DNA from: Pseudomonas putida
GTDB taxonomy: Bacteria > Pseudomonadota > Gammaproteobacteria > Pseudomonadales > Pseudomonadaceae
Length of the DNA stretch: 64,000 nucleotides
NCBI RefSeq assembly: GCF_028682175.1
Contig: NZ_JANHKS010000008.1
Coordinates: 62,001 to 126,000 of the forward strand
Direction of reading: 5' to 3'
Shown here: positions 42,885 through 51,815 of the stretch, in pieces
Layout of the letters: every line of letters starts with the position of its first letter
Numbering within the stretch: the stretch's first letter is position 1
Made by a program: the position numbers and the translations under genes
The notes under the pieces: generated by a model
The model's input: the letters and a program-made list of their open reading frames with translations, nothing else
Told to the model about the DNA's origin: nothing
Databases searched by the model: none

Positions 42885-43496
42885 TCACCGTTTGCTCTTG
42901 ATGATGGTGCCCAGGCCCTGCAGGTAGGCCACCAGCGCATCCATTTCAGTCTTGCCCTTGACCGCGTCACCGGCCTTGGCGATGTCGTCGTCGGTGTAGG
43001 GCACGCCGAGGCTGCGCAGCACTTCCAGCTTGCGACCGGTCAACTTGCCGTCGAGCTTGTTTTCCACCAGGAACGGATAGGCCGGCATGATCGACTCCGG
43101 CACCACGTTGCGCGGGTTATACAGGTGCGCGCGGTGCCAGTCGTCGGAGTAGCGTCCGCCCACCCGCGCCAGGTCCGGCCCGGTGCGCTTGGAACCCCAC
43201 AGGAAGGGGTGATCCCAGACGCTTTCGCCGGCCACCGAGTAGTGCCCGTAGCGTTCGGTTTCGGCGCGGAACGGCCGGATCATCTGCGAGTGGCAGCCCA
43301 CACAGCCGTTGGCGATGAACACGTCGCGGCCTTCGACTTCCAGTGCCGGACGCGGCTTCATGCCTTCGACCGGCTTGTTGGTCACGTCCTGGAAGAACAG
43401 CGGGACGATCTGCGTCAGGCCGCCCACTGCTACCGCGATGACCATGAAGATCGACAGCAGGCCGATGTTCTTCTCAAGTGATTCGTGCTTGATCAT
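42885..43496 (-). CDS. ccoO: cbb3 oxidase subunit CcoO, monoheme cytochrome c
   Basis: A 203-residue membrane-anchored cytochrome c with one N-terminal TM ([23 protein letters not shown]) and heme motif [12 protein letters not shown]; the Met axial ligand is expected in [10 protein letters not shown]. The ATG overlaps the ccoN stop by one base (TGATG). Confidence 0.95.
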   Translation of the reverse strand: MIKHESLEKNIGLLSIFMVIAVAVGGLTQIVPLFFQDVTNKPVEGMKPRPALEVEGRDVFIANGCVGCHSQMIRPFRAETERYGHYSVAGESVWDHPFLWGSKRTGPDLARVGGRYSDDWHRAHLYNPRNVVPESIMPAYPFLVENKLDGKLTGRKLEVLRSLGVPYTDDDIAKAGDAVKGKTEMDALVAYLQGLGTIIKSKR

Positions 43497-44938
43497 CAGT
43501 GCGCTCCCACGACAGCGATCTGGGCGGCTTCTTCGGCTTCCTCGGTGTTCGACGCACGCACGGTGCGGAACACGTTGTAAGCCATGAACAGCATGCCGCT
43601 GGCAAAGAACGCACCGCCCAGGGCACGAACGATGTAACCCGGATGGCTGGCTTGCAGCGCTTCGACAAACGAGTAGGTGAGGGTGCCGTCATCGTTGATC
43701 GCACGCCACATCAGGCCCTGGGTGATGCCGTTGACCCACATCGAGGCGATGTAGAGCACGGTACCGATGGTCGCGAGCCAGAAGTGGGTGTTGATCAGCG
43801 CGATGCTGTGCATCTGCGGACGCCCGTACAGGCGCGGGATCATGTGGTAGACCGCGCCGATGGAAATCATCGCCACCCAGCCCAGCGCACCTGCGTGGAC
43901 ATGGCCGATGGTCCAGTCGGTGTAGTGCGAGAGCGAGTTGACGGTCTTGATCGCCATCATCGGCCCTTCGAAGGTCGACATGCCGTAGAACGCCAGCGAC
44001 ACCACCAGGAACCGCAGGATCGGGTCGGTGCGCAACTTATGCCAGGCGCCGGAGAGGGTCATCATGCCGTTGATCATGCCGCCCCAGCTCGGCGCCAGCA
44101 GGATGATCGACATCACCATACCCAGCGACTGCGCCCAGTCCGGCAGCGCGGTGTAATGCAGGTGGTGGGGGCCGGCCCAGATATACAGGGTGATCAGCGC
44201 CCAGAAGTGCACGATGGAAAGGCGGTAGGAGTAAATCGGACGCTCGGCCTGTTTCGGCACGAAGTAGTACATCATTCCCAGGAAACCGGTCGTCAGGAAA
44301 AAGCCTACGGCGTTGTGCCCGTACCACCACTGGATCATCGCGTCGGTGGCGCCCGAGTAGGCCGAATAGGATTTGAACAGGCTCACCGGCAGCGACATGT
44401 GGTTGACGATGTGCAGCATCGCCGTGACCACGATGAAGGCCCCGTAGAACCAGTTGCCGACGTAGATGTGCTTGGTCTTGCGCTTGACGATGGTGCCGAA
44501 GAACACCGCCGCGTAGGTGATCCAGACGATGGCCAGCAGGATCGCGATTGGCCACTCCAGCTCGGCGTATTCCTTGGTGGTGGTGTAGCCCATCGGCAGG
44601 GTGATGATCGCGCCGATGATGACCGCCTGCCAGCCCCAGAAGTGAAACGCCGCCATGCCGTCGCTGATCAGGCGCGTCTGGCAGGTTCGCTGCACGACAT
44701 AGTAGGAGGTGCCGAACAGTGCGCACCCGCCGAAGGCGAAGATCACAAGGTTGGTGTGCAGCGGGCGAAGGCGTCCGAACGTGGTCCATGGCAGACCAAG
44801 GTTCAAGTCAGGCCACACGAGTTGTGAGGCGATGAAGACACCGAGCCCCATGCCAAGGATCCCCCAGACCACCGTCATGATGGCGAACTGGCGGACTACC
44901 TTATAGTTATAAGCAGTCGGACTGATTGCTGTGCTCAT
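43496..44938 (-). CDS. ccoN: cbb3-type cytochrome c oxidase subunit CcoN (catalytic)
   Basis: A 480-residue, 12-TM heme-copper oxidase subunit I. Heme and copper histidines are visible in [40 protein letters not shown] and [10 protein letters not shown]. It reduces oxygen with high affinity. Start at 44938 ([22 protein letters not shown]) is chosen to match family length; the frame stays open far upstream. No ANR/FNR box was found in the region before it, which fits the constitutive cco-1 type. Confidence 0.96.
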   Translation of the reverse strand: MSTAISPTAYNYKVVRQFAIMTVVWGILGMGLGVFIASQLVWPDLNLGLPWTTFGRLRPLHTNLVIFAFGGCALFGTSYYVVQRTCQTRLISDGMAAFHFWGWQAVIIGAIITLPMGYTTTKEYAELEWPIAILLAIVWITYAAVFFGTIVKRKTKHIYVGNWFYGAFIVVTAMLHIVNHMSLPVSLFKSYSAYSGATDAMIQWWYGHNAVGFFLTTGFLGMMYYFVPKQAERPIYSYRLSIVHFWALITLYIWAGPHHLHYTALPDWAQSLGMVMSIILLAPSWGGMINGMMTLSGAWHKLRTDPILRFLVVSLAFYGMSTFEGPMMAIKTVNSLSHYTDWTIGHVHAGALGWVAMISIGAVYHMIPRLYGRPQMHSIALINTHFWLATIGTVLYIASMWVNGITQGLMWRAINDDGTLTYSFVEALQASHPGYIVRALGGAFFASGMLFMAYNVFRTVRASNTEEAEEAAQIAVVGAH

Positions 44939-45164
44939 TCTAAGGTTCCACGGTTTGGGTATTTTATTAGTGTGGTAACGGCCGCAACATCGAATAAAGC
45001 GTAGACGTTTTGCCGCGCAACAAGCGCAAGACGAGGTCGACGCAAACACGGGATGCGGTTTTTTCGCGACTCGCTGCGCTTGGTTGCGCCAGGCAGAGTT
45101 GCCGGAGTGGGCCGAAAGGGCGGGAAAACAGGGCGAGTGAGGCGGCGCGCGTGAATGCCGAAAA

Positions 45165-45173
45165 TTGTATACA
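45165..45173. promoter_or_regulatory. TTGTATACA motif, copy 1
   Basis: TTGTATACA, nine bases of the palindrome TTGTATACAA, lies 227 bp upstream of ccoN. It fits the TNGTNNNACNA-like pattern bound by FadR/GntR regulators. No such regulator is in this window. Confidence 0.4.
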
Positions 45174-45470
45174 GCCCTTCGGGTGACATACCGGGCCGCG
45201 CGGTCTGCCTGCAAGAGGGTGTGGAGGTCGTGCACAATCCTTTCACTGATCCTGTGGCCAGCTGTTGCCGGACCACCGTGCACGCAAGCTTAGACGCGAA
45301 CGGCTCGCGATGGAAGCCACAAGAGCAAGAAGTTTGACACCTCGCCGGGTGCAGGGGGGTAATCACCGCGCCACCTTGCGGGGCGCGGTGAACATCGACT
45401 TCTGGCCTACGCTGAAACGTTTCTCTACCTGCTTTCCCTGTACTTCGGTAGAGTGTTTCTACGCCAAAAG

Positions 45471-45480
45471 TTGTATACAA
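45471..45480. promoter_or_regulatory. TTGTATACAA motif, copy 2
   Basis: Perfect 10-bp palindrome 306 bp from copy 1 and about 307 bp upstream of the hydrolase start. It is a good FadR/GntR-type site by sequence alone. Confidence 0.45.
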
Positions 45481-45786
45481 ATGCCGATGACAATTGCACT
45501 TTTTGACTGCCCAAAAATTTGGCCCGAGCTGGCAGGTCAGGCCGGTGATCGTCACGGTTGATCGACCGGCACCGGAAAAATCGATGCAATCCGACGATGA
45601 ATCCGCCCGGTTGCGTGCGGGTTGGGGCGCCCATGGCGTCGGTGCTTTTTTCCGAAAGTCCTGGCAGGTTAGTTTCAGGAAGCTGAACCGCGGCTGTCGC
45701 CCAGGAAAGTCCGGCGCGGCTGTCTTTTGCCTGGAACGCTTGGGCATAATGGCGCCCTGCAATCAAGTTCATGGGTCGAGACAAGC

Positions 45787-46476
45787 ATGAACAAAGGACA
45801 CGCGGCGAGTACTGACGCCGATCAATGTGCGCACCTGGCGCAGGTGCAGGGCTGGTTGTGGAATGCCCCGGCAGAGACCGTCGGCAACCAACCGGCCACG
45901 CTGATCCTCGCCCATGGCGCGGGTGCTCCCATGGACAGCGAGTTCATGAACGACATCGCCCAGCGCCTGGCCGCACTGGGTGTCGGCGTGTTGCGCTTTG
46001 AATTTCCCTACATGGCCCAGCGCCGGATCGACGGCGGCAAGCGCCCGCCCAATCCCAAACCGAAGCTGCTGGAGAGCTGGCGCGAGGTCTACGGGGCCGT
46101 GCGACCGCTCATCAAGGGCCGCCTGGCCATCGGCGGCAAATCCATGGGCGGGCGCATGGCCAGCCTGCTGGCCGACGAGTTGCACGCCGATGCGCTGATC
46201 TGCCTGGGCTACCCGTTCTACGCCGTCGGCAAGCCGGAGAAACCCCGGGTCGAGCACCTGGCCGAGCTGCACACACCGACCCTTATCGTCCAGGGCGAGC
46301 GCGATGCGCTTGGCAATCGTGAAGCGGTTGAAGGCTATTCGCTGTCACCGGCCATCGACGTGCACTGGCTGCCCACCGCCAACCATGACCTCAAGCCATT
46401 GAAGGCAGCGGGCATCAGTCATGCCGCCTGCCTGCAGGAAACCGCCGAGCGCATCGCCAGTCGTCTACTCGGCTGA
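45787..46476 (+). CDS. Alpha/beta-fold hydrolase, KANL3/Tex30-like
   Basis: A 229-residue alpha/beta hydrolase. The oxyanion part LILAHGAGAPMDS is at the N-terminus, the nucleophile Ser is in GKSMGGRMAS, the acid is likely in VQGERDALG, and the His is in PTANHDLKP. The Tex30/KANL3 family has this size and GKSMGGR motif; its substrate is unknown. It overlaps the small minus-strand gene by 12 bp at the stops. Confidence 0.85.
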   Translation: MNKGHAASTDADQCAHLAQVQGWLWNAPAETVGNQPATLILAHGAGAPMDSEFMNDIAQRLAALGVGVLRFEFPYMAQRRIDGGKRPPNPKPKLLESWREVYGAVRPLIKGRLAIGGKSMGGRMASLLADELHADALICLGYPFYAVGKPEKPRVEHLAELHTPTLIVQGERDALGNREAVEGYSLSPAIDVHWLPTANHDLKPLKAAGISHAACLQETAERIASRLLG

Positions 46477-46947
46477 TGCCTCGGCTGCAGCGGCCTGCGA
46501 GCACCAGACATCGAACTGACCGTCGGCGATCAACAGCCCTGCCGACGGCATGTCGATGTGAAAGGTGCCGCGCAGGTGACCCGTCTGCACGTCGCATTCG
46601 AGCAGGGTGACCGAACCCTTCTCGAAGTCCTGCGAATGATAAAGCTGCGCAAACTGCCGGGGCGTGACGTGATAGATCGCCGACAAGCGCTCGTCACGCA
46701 CCAGGTCGTAAGTGCCGGGTTCCAGGCTCTGGTCGATGAACATGCCCAGCACCGTGCGGCGGTGGGCGACCTTGCCCACCGCGTGAATCTTCCAGATCTT
46801 GTGCCTGCGCTTGCCCGTCAACTCCGGGCGCAGGCAGGAAAAGGCAGATAACTGCCTTGGGGTGAACGGCTTGCCGTTTATGGTGGCGCTGAGTTCGCAG
46901 GCTGTGTTGCTCGCGCTGTGAGTCGGTGTGCCGGTGGAGCCTTTCAT
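46465..46947 (-). CDS. Protein of unknown function at the end of the Ig-module cluster
   Basis: A 160-residue protein without signal peptide or TM segment; family not recognised. Segments are NTACELSATINGKPFTPRQL near the N-terminus, then KIWKIHAVGKVAHRRTVLGM and a hydrophobic strand near the C-terminus (SAGLLIADGQFDVWC). GGGAG lies 9 bp before the ATG at 46947; the frame is open further upstream. It lies 116 bp downstream of the 868-residue module gene on the same strand, with two hairpins between, so it may belong to that transcript. It converges on the hydrolase gene. Confidence 0.7.
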   Translation of the reverse strand: MKGSTGTPTHSASNTACELSATINGKPFTPRQLSAFSCLRPELTGKRRHKIWKIHAVGKVAHRRTVLGMFIDQSLEPGTYDLVRDERLSAIYHVTPRQFAQLYHSQDFEKGSVTLLECDVQTGHLRGTFHIDMPSAGLLIADGQFDVWCSQAAAAEASAE

Positions 46948-46980
46948 GGGCGTCGCTCCCTTGTCGCTTTTATATAGGCG

Positions 46981-46999
46981 CCTGGCACTGCTGGCCAGG
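46981..46999. terminator. Short hairpin upstream of the 160-residue gene
   Basis: CCTGGC and GCCAGG form a 6-bp stem with a 7-nt loop, adjacent to a much longer hairpin at 47014-47052. No T-run. Confidence 0.4.
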
Positions 47000-47013
47000 T
47001 CGTGTCGAAGAGG

Positions 47014-47052
47014 GCGCAATGCCGCAGGCACAAAAGGCCTGCGGCATTGCGC
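47014..47052. terminator. Perfect 16-bp hairpin after the 868-residue module gene
   Basis: GCGCAATGCCGCAGGC (47014-47029) and its exact complement (47037-47052) with a 7-nt loop lie 11 bp after the stop at 47064. There is no T-run on the minus strand, so it may be a 3' stability or processing hairpin rather than a simple terminator. Confidence 0.6.
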
Positions 47053-47063
47053 AAGGCCAGCCG

Positions 47064-49670
47064 TCAGCGAATGCCGATGGCCGAAATCACGCTGTAGGTG
47101 TAGCCATCCAGCTCCATGCCGCTACCCAGGGCTTTCTGGTAATAGGTCTTGCCAAATGGCGACAGCTTGGCCAGGGTCGATGACCAGTACAGGTCCTTGA
47201 CCAGGGGCCAGTTGGCCGCCCACATACCGTGAATCTCCCGCAGTTCCTGGATCGACGGCAGCCGGGCCTGATTGTTGCCAGCCTGTGCGCCTGCCTGGCC
47301 GAAATTGCCCTTGCCCAGCTCGATGCAGTGGATCACCCCCGTGACGGTCACTGCGTAGGACAGCGACTGCCCCGCAGCATCGGCCACGGTAATGGTGGTC
47401 GTGCCCTTGCCGCGGACGCTGACCAGCCCGGCCTCACTGACCTGGGCCACCCGCGGATCGGCCGAGGTGTAGGTATAGGGCGCCGTCCCGCCGCTCGCCT
47501 GGCGCTGAACCGTGGTGCCGCCTGGCATCGTCGGCAGCGCGTCGGGGCGCGAGGGCACCAGGTACACCTTGCCGCCCAGCGTCACCGGCGAGGTGTCCAG
47601 GCTCAGCGGGTTCTGCACCCGCAACGTGCGGCGCTCGGAGTCGCGTACGTTGCCGCCACGGCTGACCTGATAGCTCAATGTCGCCTGTGCGCCGGCACTG
47701 GCGGTAATCAGCGCCTTGGGCAACTGGAACACCAGTTCAGTGCCGCCCGTGGCCTCCTGCTCGACGGTTTCAAAGCGCGAGGCACCTTCCCAGATCACCT
47801 TGACCCGATCACCGGCGCGTACCTCATAACGCGCCCGCACCGTCGCACCGGCCTCTGGAATCAGCCCCGGATTCACCACACCGTCCTCCTGCACGGTGTC
47901 CATGGTCGGCGCCGGAAGCACCGATGCGCTCATCACCCGCACCGAATAAACCTCCGAATCCTGCGAGGTGCCATTGGCCCGGATCACCTGATACGACACC
48001 GCCACCGTCTGGCCGTCGTTGGCATCGAGCAGCGCACGGGCAAACACCACCGACAGCGCCTTGCCGGCATCGTCCTGGGTGATGGACTTCTCTTTCTGGT
48101 CGCTGCCGTTGGGACCGTTCCAGCTCAGGTTGACCGTATCCCCCTGGCGCAGATTGGCTGAATCCGCGATCACCACCGTGGCGCCGTTGGGTGCGTTGGC
48201 GGGGTCAAGGATGTCGTTTTCGGCTTCGAGGATGGTGGGCAGGGGGAGGGGGCCGCTCTGGTTGGCGCTGACGGGCAGCATCAACGAAGGCGAAGTGAAG
48301 AACGCACGGCTGAAGGTGTTGACGGTGTAGTGGATCGCCACCGAGCCACCCGCGAGCAGGCTGACCTTGTCGTCCGGAATGAAGAAGTCCATCGGCATGC
48401 CGGCAGCACCTGCGGCGACGGTCTTGAGTTCATCGAACATCACATTGGCGCCGCTTTCGGTCTTGCCCATCCAGTACAGATGAACGTCGTTGCCCTCTGC
48501 CATGAAGTAATACACAGGCACCTCGACGCGAACGTTGAGCGAGGCCGGATCCAGCACCCCGCCGTTCTGTTCGGCAACCGGCACCCTGGGCAGCGGCAAC
48601 TCCATGGGCTGGCCGATGATTTTCAATTGCAGGCTCTTGGAGCGCAGCGTCACACCGGCCGCCTTCGTCACCTTGTAATACAGGCGAGCCCGGCCTTGCG
48701 CGATCGGCTGGAACTGCGCATTGGGGACCACGAATTCGTGGAAGCTGCCTGCGCCGGGAATGGTTTTGCTCGCGGTGTAGGTCTCGAGTGCCATGCCCTC
48801 GGCCGTGCTGCGTTCCATCGACAGCACCAGCTCATCGCCAGGTCGAATGTCCGGATGGGCGATGACCAGCACCTGCACATCGGCACCGGCCAGTTGATCG
48901 AGATCCAGTTCCATTCCCGGCGCTTGCGGGGTGATCGGCGCGGGCAACGTGGACTCTCCCGCCTCGACCGCCACATAGGTCGGCAGGGACCAGCGCGACC
49001 AGTTGTTGACGATGTCGCGGATTTCGTAGCGCACCTCCAGCATGTCCGAGTCGCCGGCGCGCTCGATGATCTCTTTGCTGACCGGGATGACCAGTGGCTG
49101 ACCGACTTGCTGGGCGTCGGTGATCTCGGTGCGGATGATTTCGCCATGCCAGGACAGCGCGATCCGGTCACCCACGAACATGTTCATGTAGGCGGCAATT
49201 TCCACCGTCACGCCTTCAGGCGAGGTGATGATTCCTTCCGGAAACACTTTCGGCGTGGCCAGTCGCTCGTTTTCCCAAGGTGTGGCCGGGTTGGTGTCAG
49301 TGCCGCCCGGGATGGTCAGCTTGACTGGCACCACCGCAGGGGTGGACGTGTTTTTCTGCCCGCCGATGGGTTTGGTTACCTCATAGAAGAGGGTGATGTT
49401 CGTTTCGTGGATGAACTTCTGGTCCAGCGGCAGGACCACGAAATTGAAGAAACCGGGTGACAGGTCTTCTCGCTTCACCGTGTAGTTGAAGGCCAGTGCG
49501 TCATCACAAAAAAGGTCGATGATGTCGCCTTCGGCAATTTCAAGATAGGGCCCGACGCGCACGGAGAGTGGCACCTGGGGGTCGAGTGTGTCGGCATGAC
49601 CGATACCGCTGGGGTCATGCAGGTTCTGCATCGCCGGAGCGGGCAGCAGTGCTCGAATCGCATCGTTCAT
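47064..49670 (-). CDS. Large Ig-module protein with Big_2-like and DUF1566/Lcl-like C-terminus
   Basis: An 868-residue protein of six tandem Ig-like modules of about 95-105 residues (about 28-120, 145-236, 255-351, 370-467, 485-580, 596-686). Each has a GD-x-[ILV]-x-L-x-W-x-G-like core (for example GDRIALSWHG, GDTVNLSWNG, GDRVKVIWEG) and ends in a VxYxV strand. After them come a Big_2-type domain (about 695-778; PYTYTSADPRVAQVSEAGLV) and a C-terminal segment (about 780-868) with RLPSIQELREIHG and YWSSTLAK, like DUF1566/Lcl domains. No signal peptide or TM was seen. AAGGA precedes the ATG. It follows the 618-residue gene by 52 bp. Function is unknown; a surface or binding role is a guess. Confidence 0.8.
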   Translation of the reverse strand: MNDAIRALLPAPAMQNLHDPSGIGHADTLDPQVPLSVRVGPYLEIAEGDIIDLFCDDALAFNYTVKREDLSPGFFNFVVLPLDQKFIHETNITLFYEVTKPIGGQKNTSTPAVVPVKLTIPGGTDTNPATPWENERLATPKVFPEGIITSPEGVTVEIAAYMNMFVGDRIALSWHGEIIRTEITDAQQVGQPLVIPVSKEIIERAGDSDMLEVRYEIRDIVNNWSRWSLPTYVAVEAGESTLPAPITPQAPGMELDLDQLAGADVQVLVIAHPDIRPGDELVLSMERSTAEGMALETYTASKTIPGAGSFHEFVVPNAQFQPIAQGRARLYYKVTKAAGVTLRSKSLQLKIIGQPMELPLPRVPVAEQNGGVLDPASLNVRVEVPVYYFMAEGNDVHLYWMGKTESGANVMFDELKTVAAGAAGMPMDFFIPDDKVSLLAGGSVAIHYTVNTFSRAFFTSPSLMLPVSANQSGPLPLPTILEAENDILDPANAPNGATVVIADSANLRQGDTVNLSWNGPNGSDQKEKSITQDDAGKALSVVFARALLDANDGQTVAVSYQVIRANGTSQDSEVYSVRVMSASVLPAPTMDTVQEDGVVNPGLIPEAGATVRARYEVRAGDRVKVIWEGASRFETVEQEATGGTELVFQLPKALITASAGAQATLSYQVSRGGNVRDSERRTLRVQNPLSLDTSPVTLGGKVYLVPSRPDALPTMPGGTTVQRQASGGTAPYTYTSADPRVAQVSEAGLVSVRGKGTTTITVADAAGQSLSYAVTVTGVIHCIELGKGNFGQAGAQAGNNQARLPSIQELREIHGMWAANWPLVKDLYWSSTLAKLSPFGKTYYQKALGSGMELDGYTYSVISAIGIR

Positions 49671-49696
49671 GAGAGTGTCCTTGTCTTCATGTAGAC

Positions 49697-49716
49697 GGCG
49701 GGCCCGCAGGCCCGCC
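49697..49716. terminator. Intercistronic hairpin between the 618- and 868-residue genes
   Basis: GGCGGGCC and GGCCCGCC form an 8-bp stem with a 4-nt loop in the 52-bp gap. No T-run, so it may adjust expression of the second gene rather than stop it. Confidence 0.5.
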
Positions 49717-49722
49717 TGGGGT

Positions 49723-51579
49723 TTAGCGGCAGCCCTGCCCGGGAATGGACATGGTGATGATCACGTTGGTGGTGATCGAGTTGACGATCACCCCGTTCGG
49801 ACCTTCGACGCGGTAGTAGGCCTCGCCGCGGCCTTCGCAGATCAGGCGCAACTGCTGGGCCGAGACGCGGAAGATGTAGCCCTGTTGCTGCTCCAGCTCA
49901 TCCATGACATGGGTGAACTCAAGGCTCGCGCCCGGCACCGGCGTATCGGGATTGCCCCGGGCGTAGCCATGGAACACGATGCTCACGCGCGGGTACTTGT
50001 CGGCGTTCAGGTACGGGCGAATGAAGATCGGCGTGCCGTCAGGACTGTTGACCGGGCTGATGGCGTTGTTCTGGTTGGCGTTGGTGAACACCGGGCCAGC
50101 CAGGCCACCGGGACCACCCGGCAGATCGCCCACGGAGCGCACGATCACCGGCTGCGTCGGTGAACGCGACGTGTTGGGGTTGCCGGCGTGGCTCACCGTG
50201 TAATAAACCCGGATCGCGTCGCCGGTGCCTTCGGCCGTCATCAACGCATTGGGGATGGTCAGCAGCAGGTCGCGGCCGACATCGCTGGAGCGCAGGGTGT
50301 AGGTCACAGGCGTCGCTTGCGAACCCCAGTACAGGCGGAACACATCGCTGATGGCGAACTCGTCGCGCCAGCCGATCACGGCATTGGCTTCCAGCAGGAA
50401 GTCGTCCTCGTCGATGACGTTGTCCTGGTTGTCCGGGTTGTCGCTGGTGCCACGGATGATCGGCAGGGCCAGCGCCTCGTTTTCCGGGGTTTCAGGGTCC
50501 GGATCCTGAGGGCCGGGCAGGGTCAGGTTGACGTACACCGGCAAGCCCAGCGACGTCCCCACCAGCCTGCCGCCGCGACGCACTTCGTAGCGCAGCTGAA
50601 CATCGCCGTCGCCTGCCAGGGCGATATGGGCGTACGGCACGTTCAGGGTGAACACCGGGTCCGAGGTTTCATCGCCGGGTTGCAGCGGCACTTCCGGTAG
50701 GGCATTCGCACCCCAGTACAGAGTGATCCTGTCTCCAGGCTGCGGGCTTGGGTACTGCGGAATGTCCACCGCCACCTTGGCACGGGCATCGGCGTCGTCG
50801 ATCACGCCATCCTCCGACTGGCGGCACAGCGGTGCCGGGTAGTCGTCGGGCACCTGCGTGAGGTACAGCTGGAAGGTCTTGGACAGGGAGTTGATCGAGA
50901 CATTGCCGGCTCGGTCGGTCACGGTGTAGTACACCGGCTCCTGCACATCGCCCAGGCTTTCGAGGAAAGCGCGGGTGAAGTTGAGCAGCACGTGATCCTC
51001 GCCCACTTCCGGGACGGTGACCGTGTGCTCCGGGCCTGCCACCGAACCCCAGAAAGTGCGGATCTGGTCGCCCCAGGCCATGCCCAGATAGCCTGGCACG
51101 TCGGCCACCAGCACGTTGCCCATGCCGGTCAGCTCGTCGGAAGTCAGCACGCCGTCATCGGTTTCTGGCGGGAACTCCATTCCGGCCAACAGCACGCCGC
51201 CCGGTGCGGTGCGGTCTACGATCAGCGGGACTGTCGGGGAAGGAGAGAACTGCTCACCGATGTCGTTGATGGCCGCGTAGCCCACGGTATACACCCCATC
51301 GTTGGCCAGCAGCGCCGCAGGGATTTCCAGGGTCAGGGGGTCGCCGGGCTGTTCGGTGTCGATGGGTTTTGTTTCACCGACTCGCACGCCGTTCCACATC
51401 AATTGGTATGAGTGCTCGGGAGTAGCTTCATCCCATGCCACGAATTCCATGACCACAGGCTGTTGCAGATCTTCGAGGGTGAGCAAGCCATCGACAGGGT
51501 CGGCAACCGGCACAGTGGGTTGGGGCAGTTCACGCGGTAAGTTGCGGGTGACGAGGGAACTTCTAGTTGAATGACACAT
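49723..51579 (-). CDS. Five-module Ig-like protein, 618 residues
   Basis: Five tandem modules (about 24-123, 140-238, 255-352, 365-481, 495-612). Core motifs are GDQIRTFWG, GDRITLYWG and SDVFRLYWGS; linkers repeat the forms VDRTAPGG and VTDRAGN. The N-terminal module carries DPVDGLLTLE, shared with the 617-residue paralog and, as EDGLLKTADL, with the 223-residue relative. It ends SIPGQGCR, with Cys next to last, as in the paralog. No signal peptide. GGAGA lies at good distance before the ATG. A promoter-like element and a palindrome lie about 160-215 bp upstream. Function unknown. Confidence 0.8.
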   Translation of the reverse strand: MCHSTRSSLVTRNLPRELPQPTVPVADPVDGLLTLEDLQQPVVMEFVAWDEATPEHSYQLMWNGVRVGETKPIDTEQPGDPLTLEIPAALLANDGVYTVGYAAINDIGEQFSPSPTVPLIVDRTAPGGVLLAGMEFPPETDDGVLTSDELTGMGNVLVADVPGYLGMAWGDQIRTFWGSVAGPEHTVTVPEVGEDHVLLNFTRAFLESLGDVQEPVYYTVTDRAGNVSINSLSKTFQLYLTQVPDDYPAPLCRQSEDGVIDDADARAKVAVDIPQYPSPQPGDRITLYWGANALPEVPLQPGDETSDPVFTLNVPYAHIALAGDGDVQLRYEVRRGGRLVGTSLGLPVYVNLTLPGPQDPDPETPENEALALPIIRGTSDNPDNQDNVIDEDDFLLEANAVIGWRDEFAISDVFRLYWGSQATPVTYTLRSSDVGRDLLLTIPNALMTAEGTGDAIRVYYTVSHAGNPNTSRSPTQPVIVRSVGDLPGGPGGLAGPVFTNANQNNAISPVNSPDGTPIFIRPYLNADKYPRVSIVFHGYARGNPDTPVPGASLEFTHVMDELEQQQGYIFRVSAQQLRLICEGRGEAYYRVEGPNGVIVNSITTNVIITMSIPGQGCR

Positions 51580-51643
51580 TGTATTTCTCCAATTAGCAGG
51601 CAGCCGAGATCCTTGTTTGAACGGGCTGCTGCAAGTTTTATGA

Positions 51644-51664
51644 ATAACCGAAGTTGTCGGTTAT
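51644..51664. promoter_or_regulatory. Hairpin in the leader of the 618-residue gene
   Basis: ATAACCGA (51644-51651) and TCGGTTAT (51657-51664) form an 8-bp stem with a 5-nt loop, between the promoter-like element and the start codon. Confidence 0.5.
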
Positions 51665-51739
51665 CGAGTGGTGTAGCGATGAATCCGATCCGCGTATCCA
51701 GTGAGTGTCGCAAGTGTCTCGTTGTACGGGATGATTTTT

Positions 51740-51768
51740 AACTAATAGGAGTTGTGAGTGACTGTCAA
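51740..51768 (-). promoter_or_regulatory. Shared promoter-like element, copy 1
   Basis: On the minus strand TTGACAG, then 14 bases, then TATTAGTT. The identical layout (same 29-bp length) recurs at 58233-58261 upstream of the 223-residue gene. -35 TTGACA is perfect; the TATTAG -10 has a 15-bp spacer. It lies about 160 bp upstream of the 618-residue gene. Confidence 0.65.
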
Positions 51769-51778
51769 TAGCTGTGTG

Positions 51779-51794
51779 CAGTAAATATTTACTG
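51779..51794. promoter_or_regulatory. Perfect 16-bp palindrome upstream of the -35 element
   Basis: CAGTAAATATTTACTG lies 10 bp upstream of the TTGACA of copy 1, where an activator or repressor could bind. It is also 21 bp downstream of the 617-residue gene stop, so a 3' hairpin is an alternative reading. Confidence 0.55.
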
Positions 51795-51815
51795 TCTTGA
51801 TTTTATAAGTGAGGG

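Larger units (their letters stand above)
44939..45786. other. 848-bp intergenic region between ccoN and the hydrolase gene
   Basis: This is the divergent region between ccoN and the alpha/beta hydrolase gene. It holds two TTGTATACA(A) motifs (see separate entries) and a 6-bp hairpin-like GCGCGGTG block. The open frames here lack ribosome sites and family resemblance; no gene is called. Long non-coding leader DNA upstream of ccoN is possible. Confidence 0.5.

Noticed and set aside
43499..44827. A 442-residue plus-strand frame opposite ccoN
   Set aside because: Antisense shadow with His/Arg/Asp-rich composition; ccoN is certain.
45559..45573. TTGATCGACC as an ANR/FNR box upstream of ccoN
   Set aside because: The second half-site does not match ATCAA.
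44935..45762. Long minus-strand frames upstream of ccoN, one continuous with ccoN
   Set aside because: No ribosome site or family similarity; ccoN homologs start at MSTAIS... and the upstream part looks non-coding.
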